Shown one piece after another: positions 46,870 through 59,050 of a DNA stretch of 64,000 bases; position 1 is the first letter of the stretch, and every line of letters starts with the position of its first letter. Made by a program: the position numbers and the translations under genes. A model generated the notes under the pieces. It saw only the letters and a list, made by a program, of their open reading frames with translations. It was not told the origin of the DNA and ran no database searches. This DNA comes from Alisma plantago-aquatica (Eukaryota > Streptophyta > Magnoliopsida > Alismatales > Alismataceae), in the NCBI GenBank assembly GCA_963693085.1, contig OY856412.1, forward strand, positions 1,063,290,744 to 1,063,354,743. Reading direction: 5' to 3'.

Positions 46870-48586
46870 ATATGATCACCAATAATGTTCTTGATTCCTT
46901 TTTTGTCTGTGATTTCTAGGTCAAACTCTTGTAGTAATAAGAACCATCTGATCATTTTGGGCTCTGTGCCCTTTTTGAAATTAAGTACCTAATAGCAAAA
47001 TGATCAGTGTAGACAAACACTTACATGTGAAAGGCATAGACAAGGGAAAAATATCCTTTTTAGTGGTTCCATAATTCCTATGTGTGTCACCCAATATGTT
47101 GATGGCGTAATAAATGAGATGATTATTCATGTTAAGGCAGTGCCCTATAACTGCACCTACAGTAAAGTCATTAGCATCACATATGATCTCAAAGGGAAAA
47201 CATCAATCTGAGGAACAAAGGATGGGGGTAGATATCAAAACTTCATTGGTGAAGCTATTCATGCATTTGGGGTCAAAGATGAAGTCCAAATCCTTCTGGA
47301 GAAGATTTGTAAGAGGTTTAGTGATCTTGCTAAAGCCATGAATGAATCTCATGTAGAAGTCAGCATGTCCCAAAAATGCATGGACTTCGACAGTAGTTGG
47401 AGAAGATCATTTGGTGATCACTTAATCTTTTCCTTATCAAACCTAATGCCTCTAGAGCTAACACGATAACCTAGAACAATGCCTCCTTCACCATCAAGTG
47501 CCATTTCTCCCAATTAAGAACCAGGATTGCTTCTTCACAATGTTCTAGGACAAGAGAAAAATGATATAGGCATGCATCAAAAGAATATTCACAGTAAGAG
47601 AAATCATCCATGAAGGTCTTCATTATTGTCTAATAATACGGGAAAAGATAGCATACATGCAATGTGATAAAGTCGAAGGTGCATTGCATAGTCTAAAGGG
47701 CATCTACTAAAAGGCATGCATGCCATAGATACTCACTAAAGTAGTCTTTTCTTGATCATTGGGGTGTATGGGCTCCTGGTGGAAGCCAAAATATCCATCC
47801 AAGTAACATAAATACTCCCGATGTGCACGCCTCTGTAGGACTTGATCAAGAAATAGGAGAGGAACGTTTCACGTATGAGTAACATTATTGAACTTATGGT
47901 AGTCAATGTACATGTGCTACCTAGTTACAATGTGGGTAGGGTTAATCTCATTCTTCTCATTCAAAACATCTATAATGTATCCTTTCTTTGCGCTACTTGC
48001 ACATGAATCACCCATGGTGAGTCAAAAAGGTATAGATGATCCTAGAAAGTAGTAGATTTATCACCTCTTTGTACAATAACTCCTTCAATATTGGGTTATG
48101 CCTACATTAGGGCTTGATGGAGGGATTATAGTTGTCGATAACATTGATTATGTGCATGCATTTGCTTGGTTCATTCTAGTTGGTTAGTCATTTTTTAGGC
48201 TGATGCCTTTTTCCTCTTCCTCAATTCTGTCAACATCGTGTATTCTTTCTCAGTGATGAGATTTGATTAATGACAACTTGGAGAATTTTTTCTTGTCTGG
48301 GAAGACATATGATCCTAAGGGTATAGGTTTCATCTATTAAGTAGTGGGTGCCTTGTCTTCTTCTTCAAGGATGGAGAGAAACTTGATCTCTTCAAACTCA
48401 TCCTCAATGTATTCTTTATCATCATCATGATGTACACAAATTTTCTCCAGTTGTTCATCATTCAGTTCATGAGCATTTGGATCAATGATTGCTTTATCTA
48501 GAGGGTCTTCATAAGTAGGTCTCTCCTGTCACATTTGCACAATCTTGTCAATATAGTCAATGAGGAATCATTACTTAGAGAAAACA
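46870..48586 (-). pseudogene. Gypsy reverse transcriptase and RNase H remnant
   Basis: Reading down the minus strand: an acidic pol spacer (YIEDEFEEIKFLSILEEEDK, near 48390), then YLDGYFGFHQEPIHPNDQEK near 47800, MPFRLCNAPSTLSHCMYAIF near 47680, and HAFLGHADFYMRFIHGFSKI near 47370. PFEIICDANDFTVGAVIG near 47180, VYTDHFAIRYL near 47020 and FLLLQEFDLEI near 46940 complete the order. This matches Tat/Athila-type pol. The motif AMY/FxDD region is scrambled and many stops are present. Confidence 0.85.
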
Positions 48587-48954
48587 TGTAAGACCCTTGA
48601 CCTTGCTTTTTGGTTGAACATGATTTATTACCTTAATTGGATGCTTAGAACCTCAATCTAACCCTAATATGTTATTTTATATAATGTGACAAAGCTAAGT
48701 TTCGAGTTTGGTCTAGTTTGGACACTGTTTGAACAAGTTATGCATTTTTATTCTTATTTTGGACTTTTATGCAATTTACCATATCTAGGGTTTTTCTTGA
48801 AATTTTCCACATGATTCTTGTTCCTCACATGTTTTATTTTTGTGCTTAATTATTTGATTCATGCGGAGCCTAGATTCACCTTGGTTTGATGGCGACATCT
48901 ATCTAGGGTTGAGTTAGGGTTTGCTCTCATGGATGAGCTACCTTGGAGGCTAGA

Positions 48955-49190
48955 ACTCGATGGTTCTCCTTGTTTGGTGGGATCCATTAGTGTTGGGATC
49001 TGATGGTGGTTCATTTAGAATTACTTGAGGTGTGATGTTCGATGTTCCCCCCTTGAAGCTCCTTGGATCAATGGTTCTCCTTGTTTGGTGGGATCCATTG
49101 GTTTTGGGATCCGATGGTGGTTCATTGAGGGTTCCTTGAGGTGTGAGGGTTGATGTTTCCCCGCTTGAATATCCATGGATTGATGGTTCA
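48955..49190 (+). repeat. 111-bp tandem repeat in the solo LTR
   Basis: tggttctccttgtttggtgg begins at 48961 and again at 49072. A partial third copy starts near 49180. The following 2 kb stays rich in variants of gatggtt and aatggtt. Confidence 0.75.
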
Positions 49191-51672
49191 CCAAGTAGTG
49201 GTGCAAACCAATGGTTGAACTAGGGTTTTCACCCTCGTGACCAAAGGGTCATGGTATGATGGTTCCCCTGTGTTGGAGGTCGATGGCTAGTCTGGGAGTC
49301 AAGACACAATGGTCCTCCTGACTCCAACAATTGATTCAGTTGCTGGTTTGCATGGAAGTTATGCTTTTTACCATGGACACATGGTAAACATGGATAGATA
49401 GCTTAACCTTCTCTCCTCTCTCACTCATATCCTTATATACCTCCCACATTCCACCCAAATGACCCCTTGAGGCTCTCCCTCTTCCTTCTTTCTTCTTGTA
49501 TATCATCTCCCTTTCTTGGTGGAGAAGAAGGATATCAATGTTGAAGAAGGTGGCCGATCTAGCTTGCATGTGAGTTAGGGTTTTGGATCTACCCTTGTTG
49601 AGGTCGAGTGGAGCTCCTTTTCTTTGTTCCTTAACCTAGGTAAGGGAGGTCTCCCTCTCTTCCTTCGTTTTTCTTCCTTTCTGACCCTCCTTTCTCTTCT
49701 TCTAGGCTGGATCCATGGTGGAGTTGTGCTAGAGCTTGAATATGACTCCCTTCTTGCCTCCTTGACCTATGGTTTGAATCCTTTTTGTAGAAGGAGGTAG
49801 CTTGGCTGAGTGGAGTGCTCAAACTAGGGTTTCTCTCCTCTATCCCTAGATATACCTTTCTTTTTGGAGCATATTCTTCAACCTAGAGGCAAGTTATATA
49901 CATTTTTCCACGTTTATTGCTTACTCATTCCTTGCATGCACAATATCTTGCTCTAAAACGAAGTTCTAAGTAGAAAGATACTATCTCTGCCTGGAGTTGT
50001 GCTTACATGGTAGTTATTTAGTAGTTAATCTTTTTGGATGAACCCTAAACATTGTGCACGATCCTCCATTGGCAGTGGAAATTACAGACCTTGCATATAT
50101 ATAGAAAGCAATGGGTTTTGCTCACTCAAATGATGGTTCTTGGTTAGGGTTTTAAGCTTATTTTCCTTTTTTGTGATGCAATCAATTGTTTGGATTTTTG
50201 TGTTGTTTTGTTCAATCATCTTGTGCCAACTGGTGGTCCATACTTAGCTTCTGGTTGTACCTTATTATGCTTGATAAAATATGGTTTTATTACTCCCTCA
50301 TGTGGTGCAAGTCGATGGTTTTGTTCCTTGATTCTAGGGTTTCCTTTGGGTGACAAATGATGTCTTCCTCTTAGTGCTTGATCTATTTTCTTCTTGGTTT
50401 TATGATCTAATGGTTGGGTCTTGTGATAACCTATGGTGGGTACCTTGGTGTTGTTTTGAACCTTCTTCTAGTTCCTAGAAATTATGGCTATGTTCCTTCA
50501 AAGTGGATGGCTTTAATGATCTCCTCAAATGGTTCTAAATGATGGTTTTGCTTTACGGTTTTAGGCTGATTTCTTCTCTTAGATGGAACTTGATGATTCA
50601 ACTCTTTACACCAAACAATGATTTTTGACTTAGTGCTATTTTAGAGATCCAACTTGTCCTTGAGGATGATGGTCATGTTACACTCAACCAATCAATGGTT
50701 TTGATGCTCCTTATTTAGTCTCAAATGATGGTTTCTCGATCTTTATCAAACACTAGTTGTACTTGGTTTTTGAACTTGTTTTTCCACCTAGAGATGACAT
50801 CCAATGGAGCTACTGAGTCAAGACAAGATGGATCAATTAGGCATCAACCGATGGTGGTTCTGACACCTAACTCAATGGTTTCTCTAATCAACAGTCCTCA
50901 AACAATGGTTCCACTGGTTCCTAATGTCGATGGTGTCAACCAATGCTCCTTTTGGTTTCATGATCCGGTGGTGGACATACTATCCGCAACCGATGGTGGA
51001 TCTAGAGTCCATAGCCAATGGCCCTTCGTATGCCAATCAAACAATGGTGTTTCTAGTTCTAACAACTGATGAACTTTTTAGATCATGTTTGATGACTCTT
51101 CAAGGTCATAACTCGATGGTTTTCCTACACTAATGGTTCAAGGTTTTTCTTGTTTTGCATCTGTTGGTTTTGCTGATCCAACATCCTATGGCTTGGATTT
51201 GATGATTTAGAATTGACGGTGTTGAGACCATGAGTTTGTGGTCTTACCCTTGCCCTCGAATCAATACAATCTCGTTGTTTTTATTTTATGGAAATTGATG
51301 GTTCGTTGAGCCCTAAGTTTTGATGGTTTGATTTGAAGCTACAATAAAGGTTACATCGTTATTTATGTATGAATCGATACTTGGGGATAGTATGGGATTA
51401 TATGGTGATGCTTTACCTTGAGCATACATTGTCAGATAGGGATGCTTTTTGTGAAGGATGTGCTTCAACCTAAATAACTGTATGAACCTATGGTTTAGTT
51501 TGAGGTGTTGATTTGTAACATCAGTTCCACCTATCTTGTTGGACTTAACTTGATGCAATTAAGGAATGATGGTTAATTATACTTAACTTCCTTGTGTGGT
51601 ATGATGAAGGAATATTCTCTATAATGATTGTTGTAACCCTAACCTGTTAACTACTGAATATCATAGTCTTAT

Positions 51673-54130
51673 GATTGATTCCTACTTTAATGCTTCCATT
51701 GGAACATTATAGCTCTTTGATGTGATATCACGTTGAACCTATGTATCACAAGAATGGTGATGGTATGTTGAACCTTCTTTAAGGTATTGAAAGATAATGA
51801 TGATCATGCTGGAAATAATGTGATGGTCTTAATGACTTTTGGGCATGTCTTGGGCCCTGATGAAGGAGTAATCCTATTTATGTTGACAAGGGTTGGTACC
51901 TTGGGATAATGTGATAAGGATTTGTATCATTTGATGGTGTGATGACAAGTATAGTTTTGTGAATGGCAATGAAATAATAGCATGTGATGTTGTAATGAGG
52001 AATTATGTCTCATGTGTTTTATATCTTATAAAGTTGTTATCTAGAAATGCTTGCTAGAAATAAACAAAGGTTTGTATGTCCACTTGTTTGATGCGGCCTT
52101 AATTCACCCAACTGGAAATAACTAATCAAGTGAAACCCTAATCATGTAGTGCGATCATGAACCCTAGGTTTTGAGAATGGTTGCGATCATACCTTGGATG
52201 GCGAATGGTTGTGGTCATATCTTTTATATTTTGTACGTGTGATATGATTGAGGAAAGTTGTAGTTGTACCTCAGATGATAGGGTTTAAATTCCTAGTTTC
52301 ACTAGTATTGTGACCTATACTAAAGGCGGGACTAGGCTGTTTTGCAGCTTGACCTTATATGTCATTGCAGAGGACTTGTACTGACTGAGGGTAGAGAAGA
52401 TCTTAGGATTATGGCTTTCCTATATCTTGTATGGAAATGATTGTGACCAAGCGGTGGTCAATTGGACTATGGTGGTACGAGTGAAGCTCTCCAAGGCTTA
52501 GTAAAAGACGTAATCCAACCGTATAATATATGTGTTAGGGTTATACACAACATTTCATATTGGATGATAACCCTTTATTTGCTTCTTTTATATATGGATA
52601 TTGTATAATCCAATATAGAAAGTAGCCATTCTTATGTTGTTAGATACTCATGCTTATAGATATACTCATATTGATAGATATTTTATGCTTCTAAACTAGT
52701 TAATGATGTTAGGTACGCTTATGCTCTTAGACTTCCTTATGATGTTATCTATGTGTTTGCTGCTGAACTACTTATGTTGTTATATTTACTTATGATGTTA
52801 GACGTGCTATTGCTAAACTACTTATGCGTATGTTGATTGATTCCTTCTTTTATGCCTCCATTGGAACATTATAGCTCTTTAATGTGATATCACGTTGAAC
52901 CTGTGTATCACAAGAATGATGATGGTATGTTGAACCTTCTTTAAGGTGTTGAAAAATAATGATGATCATGCAGGAAATGATGTGATGGTCTTAATGACTT
53001 TTGGGCATGTCTTGGGCCCTGATGAAGGAGTAATCCTCTTTATGTTGACAAGGGTTGGTACCTTGGGATAATGTGATAATGATTTATATCCTTTGATGGT
53101 GTGATGACAAGTATAGTCTCGTGAATGGAAATGAATTTATAGCATGTGATATTGTAATGAGGAATTATGTCTCATGTGTTTTATATCTTATGAAGTTGTT
53201 ATCTAGAAATGCTTGCTAGAAATAAACTAGGATTTGTATGTCCACTTGTTTGATGCGGCCTTAATTCACCCAATTGGCAATAATTAATCAAGTGAAACCC
53301 TAATCATGTAGTGCCCTGTGACGTAGAACCATTCCAGTGTCAGTACTTGCTGGATGGGGAAACCACTATTCCTAAGGGATGCTCAGAGTCACATACATAA
53401 CCATTAAGTATGTATGAGTGTAGGGAGTGTACATACTTGACATCATGATCCCTAGGTTTTGAGAATGATTGTGGTCGTACCTTGGCTGGAGAACGGCTGC
53501 GGTTGTATCTCAGATATTTTTAAGTGTGATATGATTGAGGAAAGTTGTAGTTGTACCTCATATGATAGGGTTTAAATTCCCAGTTTCACTAGTATTGTGA
53601 CCGATACAAAGGCGGGACTAGGCTATTTTGTAGCTTGGCCTTATATGTCACTATGGAGGACCTGTATAGACTGAGGGTGGAGAAGATCTTAGGATTCTGG
53701 CTCTCCTATATCTTGTATGGAATTGATTGCGACCAAGTGGTGGTCAGTTGGACTTTGGTGGTACGACTAAAACTCTCCAAGGCTTAATAAAATACGTAAT
53801 CCAGCCGTGTAGTATATGTGTTAGGGTTATACACAACATTTCACATTGGATGATAACCCTTTGTTTTCTCCTTTGATATATAGATGTTGCATAATCCAAT
53901 ATAGAAAGTAGCCATGCTTATGTTGTTAGATACTCATGTTGATAGATATACTCATATTGATAAACATTTTATGCTTCTAAACTAGCTCATGATGTTAACT
54001 ATGCTTATGCTCTTAGACTTCCTTATGATGTTAGCTATGCGTATGCTGCTAAACTACTTATGTTGTTAGATTTACTGATGATGTTAGACATGATATTGCT
54101 GTTAGCTATGATCATGATACTAGTTAGGCA
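51673..54130 (+). repeat. 1.16-kb tandem duplication in the solo LTR
   Basis: The phrase ccattggaacattatagctc starts at 51696 and at 52858, and both copies run in parallel for more than 1 kb. The second copy has about 130 extra bases at 53315-53450. Divergence is modest, so the duplication is younger than the element. Confidence 0.85.
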
Positions 54131-54814
54131 CTTAAGGATGGATTATGTCCATAATGTGAGTTACACTAAATTCTTAGGAATAATGGCAACCTATTCATTT
54201 TCCTTTAATAATTTGGGGTAAACTGCCTTTAAAAGAGTCTTATATTTCTACCTATTAAATATGCTTTATCTACTTAATCTACTTAACTTCTTTAATTAAT
54301 TAACATTTTATAATCAATAAGCATTTTTGAGAGTTATATCTCTCACTAGGACATGGGTCTCACCTCGTGGGTCACCACATCTTTTTTAGGTGATCAATAG
54401 AAACAACAACAAACTCGTGGCATCAAGGAGAAGCTATGGTAGTGAACCTTAGAGAAGCTTGTTAGATGTCCAGTGTGTCCTAGAATTGTCCCTATACACT
54501 TAGATCTGAGAGAGAAAGTTTGTATATGATGTTTCAATTGACTTGATCTCTAGGTAGCAACCTGATTCTTGTACGTATGGTATGTGAATAATGTTCTTCT
54601 ATACATATGTTGTGGCTAGGGACACAGATAAGTTCTAAAAGATACTTGGTATGATATATGAATAAATGCAAAATGTTGGGATTCTATGTAAATGTTCTTT
54701 TACAAGTTTAAAATGTTTTCCAGTTTTAATTATCCCTTTTTCTGCTATGTGGTTAATTAGTGATCGATCATGTTTGGTTTTTAGTGATCTCATTTAGCAT
54801 GATGGGTTCTCACA

Positions 54815-54935
54815 AAAAAATGTCACTTGAGACTCTCCTAGACTTTGAAGTCATTATTTTCTATCCCAAGCCTTAATGCCAAGATCCCAACATTAATATC
54901 AATCAAGGATTTGGCTATTACACGGTAAGTACGCC
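54815..54935 (-). pseudogene. Gypsy protease C-terminal remnant
   Basis: The minus strand reads IAKSLIDINVGILALRLGIE directly beside the solo LTR. It resembles the end of plant gypsy aspartic protease (ATAKAxIDxxxGxLxLRVGxE). It shows that the LTR landed between protease and reverse transcriptase. Confidence 0.6.
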
Positions 54936-55940
54936 AAATGATGGTAGATGTGGATATTGAACATCCTCCTTTTTTCCATGATGAAAAAATAATATGGGGT
55001 ATAATAGTTGGGATCCACTCTCATAGGGATATCTTCTACAATCCCCATAGGGGTTATCATAGAAGAGTCAACAAGTTAAATCACTATGGTAGTGGAAAGG
55101 ATGTCATTGGTGAAGCCAATTATGTTGCATTAGCTTTAGAAAATGATCAAAATGATTTCCCCAATGCCATCTAGACCTTTTATCCCTTGAAGTCTCCAAT
55201 GAAGTAGGAGATGATGCATGATATGGCATTCTGAAGTTTCTAATGCATCTTACTCTAGATACTGTCAGATGTTGTCTTTGCAATCTTCATAGTCCCATAC
55301 TCATATTTTGTGTACTCATGAGTGAGGAGGGCTTTACGAACTTGGTCTAGGAAGGGATTCCTATAAGAGAGTCAAGGAAGGTAACGTCAAATTGCAACAT
55401 ATTCATTGGTTCCTTGAACAACATGAATATCGATTCTAGCTATGTCAGAAACGGTCCTCTCTTATACAAGACACATGGTTTGTTCACGTGCACCACTAGG
55501 TAGTAGGAGCAGTTGGTGTATCTTATAGTGCTTTCTTGGGATTGGGTGTGCAACTCATCTCTAAAGCGGTTGTGTCATTTTGCTTTGGCATATCAATAAT
55601 TGTATCAATATGTTCAACCATTAATGGGACTTCATCATCATCGTCGTATTCAAGAACCATTGTGTTTTTTGTGACCGAGGCTGGTGGTTCTAGTAGAACA
55701 AACATAGAATGTGTGTCCACTGCCTTCAACTGCTCCTCACTGAACTAAAAGAAGAAAAAGAAGAAGGTAGGGTTGGAATGTTTGGGGTTATTTTTAGGTG
55801 GGCCTACAAATTGACTCATTGGAGGGTGAATGGTTGCATCAATCTATGGAAGTTGGGTCTCCTTGGATTTTTGTATGCCTTTTTGTTAGGTAGCATCTTC
55901 TCAATAACGTCCAAGTGGCCTTGAACATTGGAGTCAGACA
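54936..55940 (-). pseudogene. Gypsy gag-pol linker, decayed
   Basis: The stretch is mostly broken. At 55523-55729 an acidic frame (VLEYDDDDEVPLMVEHIDTI) survives, as expected between gag and protease. The open frame at 54938-55174 on the plus strand has no known motif. Confidence 0.45.
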
Positions 55941-57300
55941 TGTTCTACTAGTTCCCTTGCCCTAGGAGAAATTGTCCTTGGTCATTGTAGGGTTGATGAC
56001 CTGGACTGTAATTGTTTCCCAGATGGAAGTTGTTATGATGTTGTCATGGTTGAAGTTGTTCTTATTATTGGATTCTTTGGAAAGCTAGAGGGCCCCAAAA
56101 TTGGTTTTGGTTTGGTCCTAGCTTGAGCTGATGTGCTTTTGCTACTTCATTTGGATTATCATACTAAAATCCCGGATGGTTTCTTGGCTATTTGGGATCA
56201 AAGTACCCTGAACTTGGAATAGAATTGATGGAAATGAATTCTTCAAATAGTATGTTGCTGGTGAATTGAGGTTGGTGCATGTTTAGTGTGGCTTGGTAGA
56301 TGTAATTGCACTCTAGACTTATTTGCCCCTATGCACTATAGATTTGGCAAACCTCTTGGGCTGTCTTAGCTTGGAGAGAAGAAGAACCTCTCTGCACATA
56401 TCTATGGAAACATGACTAAGGTTATCTTATATAAGAGTAGGAGCCTTCAAAGATTCATCAATAGACTTGAGCTCAAATTCTTCCTCTATCATAGTAACCT
56501 TGAGAACTTCTCTCTTGCATGATGATCCCTAACTATATTGGTTCTATTCTCCCTTGCTCACAAATTTCCATGCATCCTCAAAAAACTGCAACACAAAGTC
56601 CATTAGAAGCAACATCAACAAACTATGTTACGTCATCATCGACTCCCCTATATAACTATCAATAAGTTGTATCAAGAAAATGCCATGATGAGGTCATTTA
56701 CGCAATAAATCTTTGAATTGTTCCCAAACTTCAAAAAGAGTTATATCTGTAAGTTGTTTTAACTAGGTGATTTGCCCTTATATCTATTAAGTGAGTGATG
56801 GCAGAAATAACTTCTTCAGGAACTTGTCCTAAAGTTCCTCCCAAGTGGTAATGTTGTGATCATTTAGGGAGTTGTACAACACACTAGCTTTGCCAATGAG
56901 GAAATAGTATAATAGCCGCCTCATGATCATTTTCTCAACACATAAGCTTGCTTTTTTAGTCCACAAAGATCTATGAACTTCTGTAAATGGTCATGTGCAC
57001 CCTCACTAGCTCTTCCTATAAAATTGTTGTTTTGTATCATCATCACCCATTGCATCTTGGTTCTGGAATTTTTGCTTCAATGGTAAATTTGATGATAGGG
57101 TGGCAAACATCTAAAACTTTAGGGATAGATAACTCTCATACATCTGTTTGTTGTTTTGCTTCTTCACTTATCATAATTTGCTTGCACAATAAATCCGGCT
57201 TTAGTCAAGATTCCATCTTATTGCGTTATTAATTCTGCTTCCACTCTGTAGTTGCTCTCCTCTTCAACCATCTGGGCTTTGCGCTCAAAGAGTAGCTTGC
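55941..57300 (-). pseudogene. Gypsy gag remnant
   Basis: Frames shift repeatedly, but KFIDLCGLKKQAYV, LLYYFLIGKASVVYNSLNDH, NITTWEEL, DKFLKKLF and VWEQFKDLLRK (56640-57010) follow the plant retrotransposon gag pattern (AKxWxNSL, ITTWEEL, KFLxKFFP, EQFKxLLRxCPHHG). Further down, the Asn/Gln-rich GNNYSPGHQPYNDQGQFLLG (55970-56030) fits the gag C-terminus. Confidence 0.75.
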
Positions 57301-57509
57301 GGTAGGTTTGTTCAATCATAGTATCAAATATTACAATGGATTCGACACTAGAATAGTGTCACATGCACAACAGATGTCACTTCAGAAGTGGAGACAACCA
57401 AAGTCATATGGTTGAAGATGAGTTGGATTCATGTTATTATTTTATATTATCAATAGTAAAAGAAAAATCATAACAAATGTAGGTTAGCTACATTGATCAA
57501 TAAATTCTT

Positions 57510-57530
57510 TTATCCCCGGTGATAACATGA
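57510..57530 (-). promoter_or_regulatory. Degraded primer binding site of the gypsy element
   Basis: The minus strand reads gttatcaccggggata beside the LTR edge. It resembles the tRNA-Asp type site ending gttgccgggga used by Tat/Athila elements, with changes. Confidence 0.45.
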
Positions 57531-57537
57531 ATTTTTT

Positions 57538-59050
57538 TGATGTGATGATGATAGTACTAGAAATTCCCTAAGGAAAAAATCCATATGTTTTGCCTTAACC
57601 AAATGTACGATGACCCCTACTACAAGTGAATGAATCTTATCATTGTATGCTCATGACTCAACCAATTCACACATATTAAATAATTATCTGGTCAATTGTA
57701 AATGAGTAAAAAAATATTTAACACAAAAGATGATTGTTTATTGATACTACTAAGATAGTAAATAATAAAAGGGTTGAATTAAGTTTTTATTACCAAATGA
57801 TGGCAACACTAGGGTGGATGGATTTCATGATAGATTCCTATTATTCACTCTTGCACTACACCATAATAAGTACTTGCCCCAGATTTTGAGACATGTTTAA
57901 TCTCCCTTTCAGAATTAGTATCAAAACCTAATAGATATTACACTGATCTTGTTGTCACATTACTAGGATATTATATTATCAATTTCCTCATAAAACACCT
58001 ATTTGAAGTTCTAATAAAGGGTTTAACATGAATCAAATGATATTATAGATCTTAGGTTTGAAGTTCTCTATTTCTAGGATATGGTAAACATAAAAAATAG
58101 TTGGCCAAACAAGATTTATAAGTAATGAAACATTTGATCTATAAAAAGAATGATTCCCACAAACATAACAATGATGGAAATGAGATAAACTTATCGCAAG
58201 CCTAATCTTTGCACCCTAGTGATAAGACTACTCATTCATGGAGAAAACATCTAGTACAATAGGGAAAGATGGAGAAAGCCATTGTCACAACATAAGATGG
58301 AGGTATAGAGATAATGTACAATAGCTTTTCTTCAATCTTGGAACAAAGTCTTTGATCTCCCTTCCTTGTGGGTTGGATTTGTAAATATGTAGGAGAATCA
58401 GGTGGAGGATGATGGCATATCTATGTGCGGAAGATGCCTTTGGGTCAAACATCTTTTGGAGTCAGGACCTTGGAGTTTTGGTGGAAGTGAAGATCTTGTT
58501 GGTAGGTCAAATTATGGAAGCAACTGATGCAAAATTGGGGATGGATGGTGAGGACCAATTTCGGCATCTTGGTAGTATAAGGGGCAATTCCTTTTGATAA
58601 AGGCAATGGGCTTGTATTTATAATTGGCTAGTAGGGTTTGCAACACTCCCATCCACCTACTGTTAAGTTGTCAAGATCCATGGAGCTAAAGAGGTAGTTG
58701 GGCAAGGAAAACTAAAGGTCTTGCGTCATTTAGAATTTCCATCAGTAGACAAAAGGGAAGAAAATCCATCAGTAAGAAAAGTCAGGGTTTCCATCAGATG
58801 ATCAATTCTTCCTCTCAATTGATGGATAGTATCTTTCGATCCATCGATAGAAAAATTCTTCCTCTCCATCGGTAGACAGGATCAGCAGGCAGAATGTGGG
58901 TTGTACATTGGTAGCTTACGGTAGATAGGATTTTCACCAGTTGGCTAAAAACAAAAATTCTCCATGTATGAACCAATGGTAGTTCAGGTGGAGAAAACCC
59001 ATCCCCCCAAAAGGGGGCCATAGGTGTGTGGATAAGGCGATGTGTCAATG
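57538..59050 (-). mobile_element. Right (5') LTR of the gypsy element
   Basis: It aligns with 9305-9933 and then with 44487 onward. A TATA-like tataaata lies on the minus strand near 58615-58622. The higher-coordinate part (58730-58880) repeats ccatcagtag and ccatcggtag. The outer edge is not certain; a tggtatca word on the minus strand near 59075 may belong to another element. Confidence 0.6.

Larger units (their letters stand above)
48587..54814 (+). mobile_element. 6.2-kb Del/Tekay-like solo LTR inserted in the gypsy pol
   Basis: It starts tgtaagaccc and ends gggttctcaca, giving imperfect inverted ends. Its first 350 bases resemble the LTR at 9934 (agtttggtctagtttggaca, ttatgcatttttattc, cttttatgcaatttacc). 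A TATA-like ccttatatacc lies at 49432. Gypsy protease sequence resumes on its right side and pol spacer on its left, so it split that gene. No PBS, PPT or partner LTR is present. The flanks aaaca and aaaaa match only 4 of 5, so the exact ends are slightly uncertain. Open frames inside (50725-51133 and others) carry no known motif. Confidence 0.75.
9305..59050 (-). mobile_element. Old Tat/Athila-type Ty3/gypsy element, interrupted by nested insertions
   Basis: The left LTR starts at 9305 (tgatgtagtg) and matches the right LTR from 57538 (tgatgtgatg) in the same direction for several hundred bases. Between them, after removing the two elements inserted into this one, lies a minus-strand gag-pol in the gypsy order gag, protease, reverse transcriptase/RNase H, integrase. 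A PBS-like site lies just below the right LTR. Every domain carries stops and frameshifts. Its left LTR is split by the element at 9934-44481 and its pol by the solo LTR at 48587-54814, which makes it the oldest layer. The outer limit of the right LTR near 59050 is a guess and I could not see its TSD. Confidence 0.75.
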
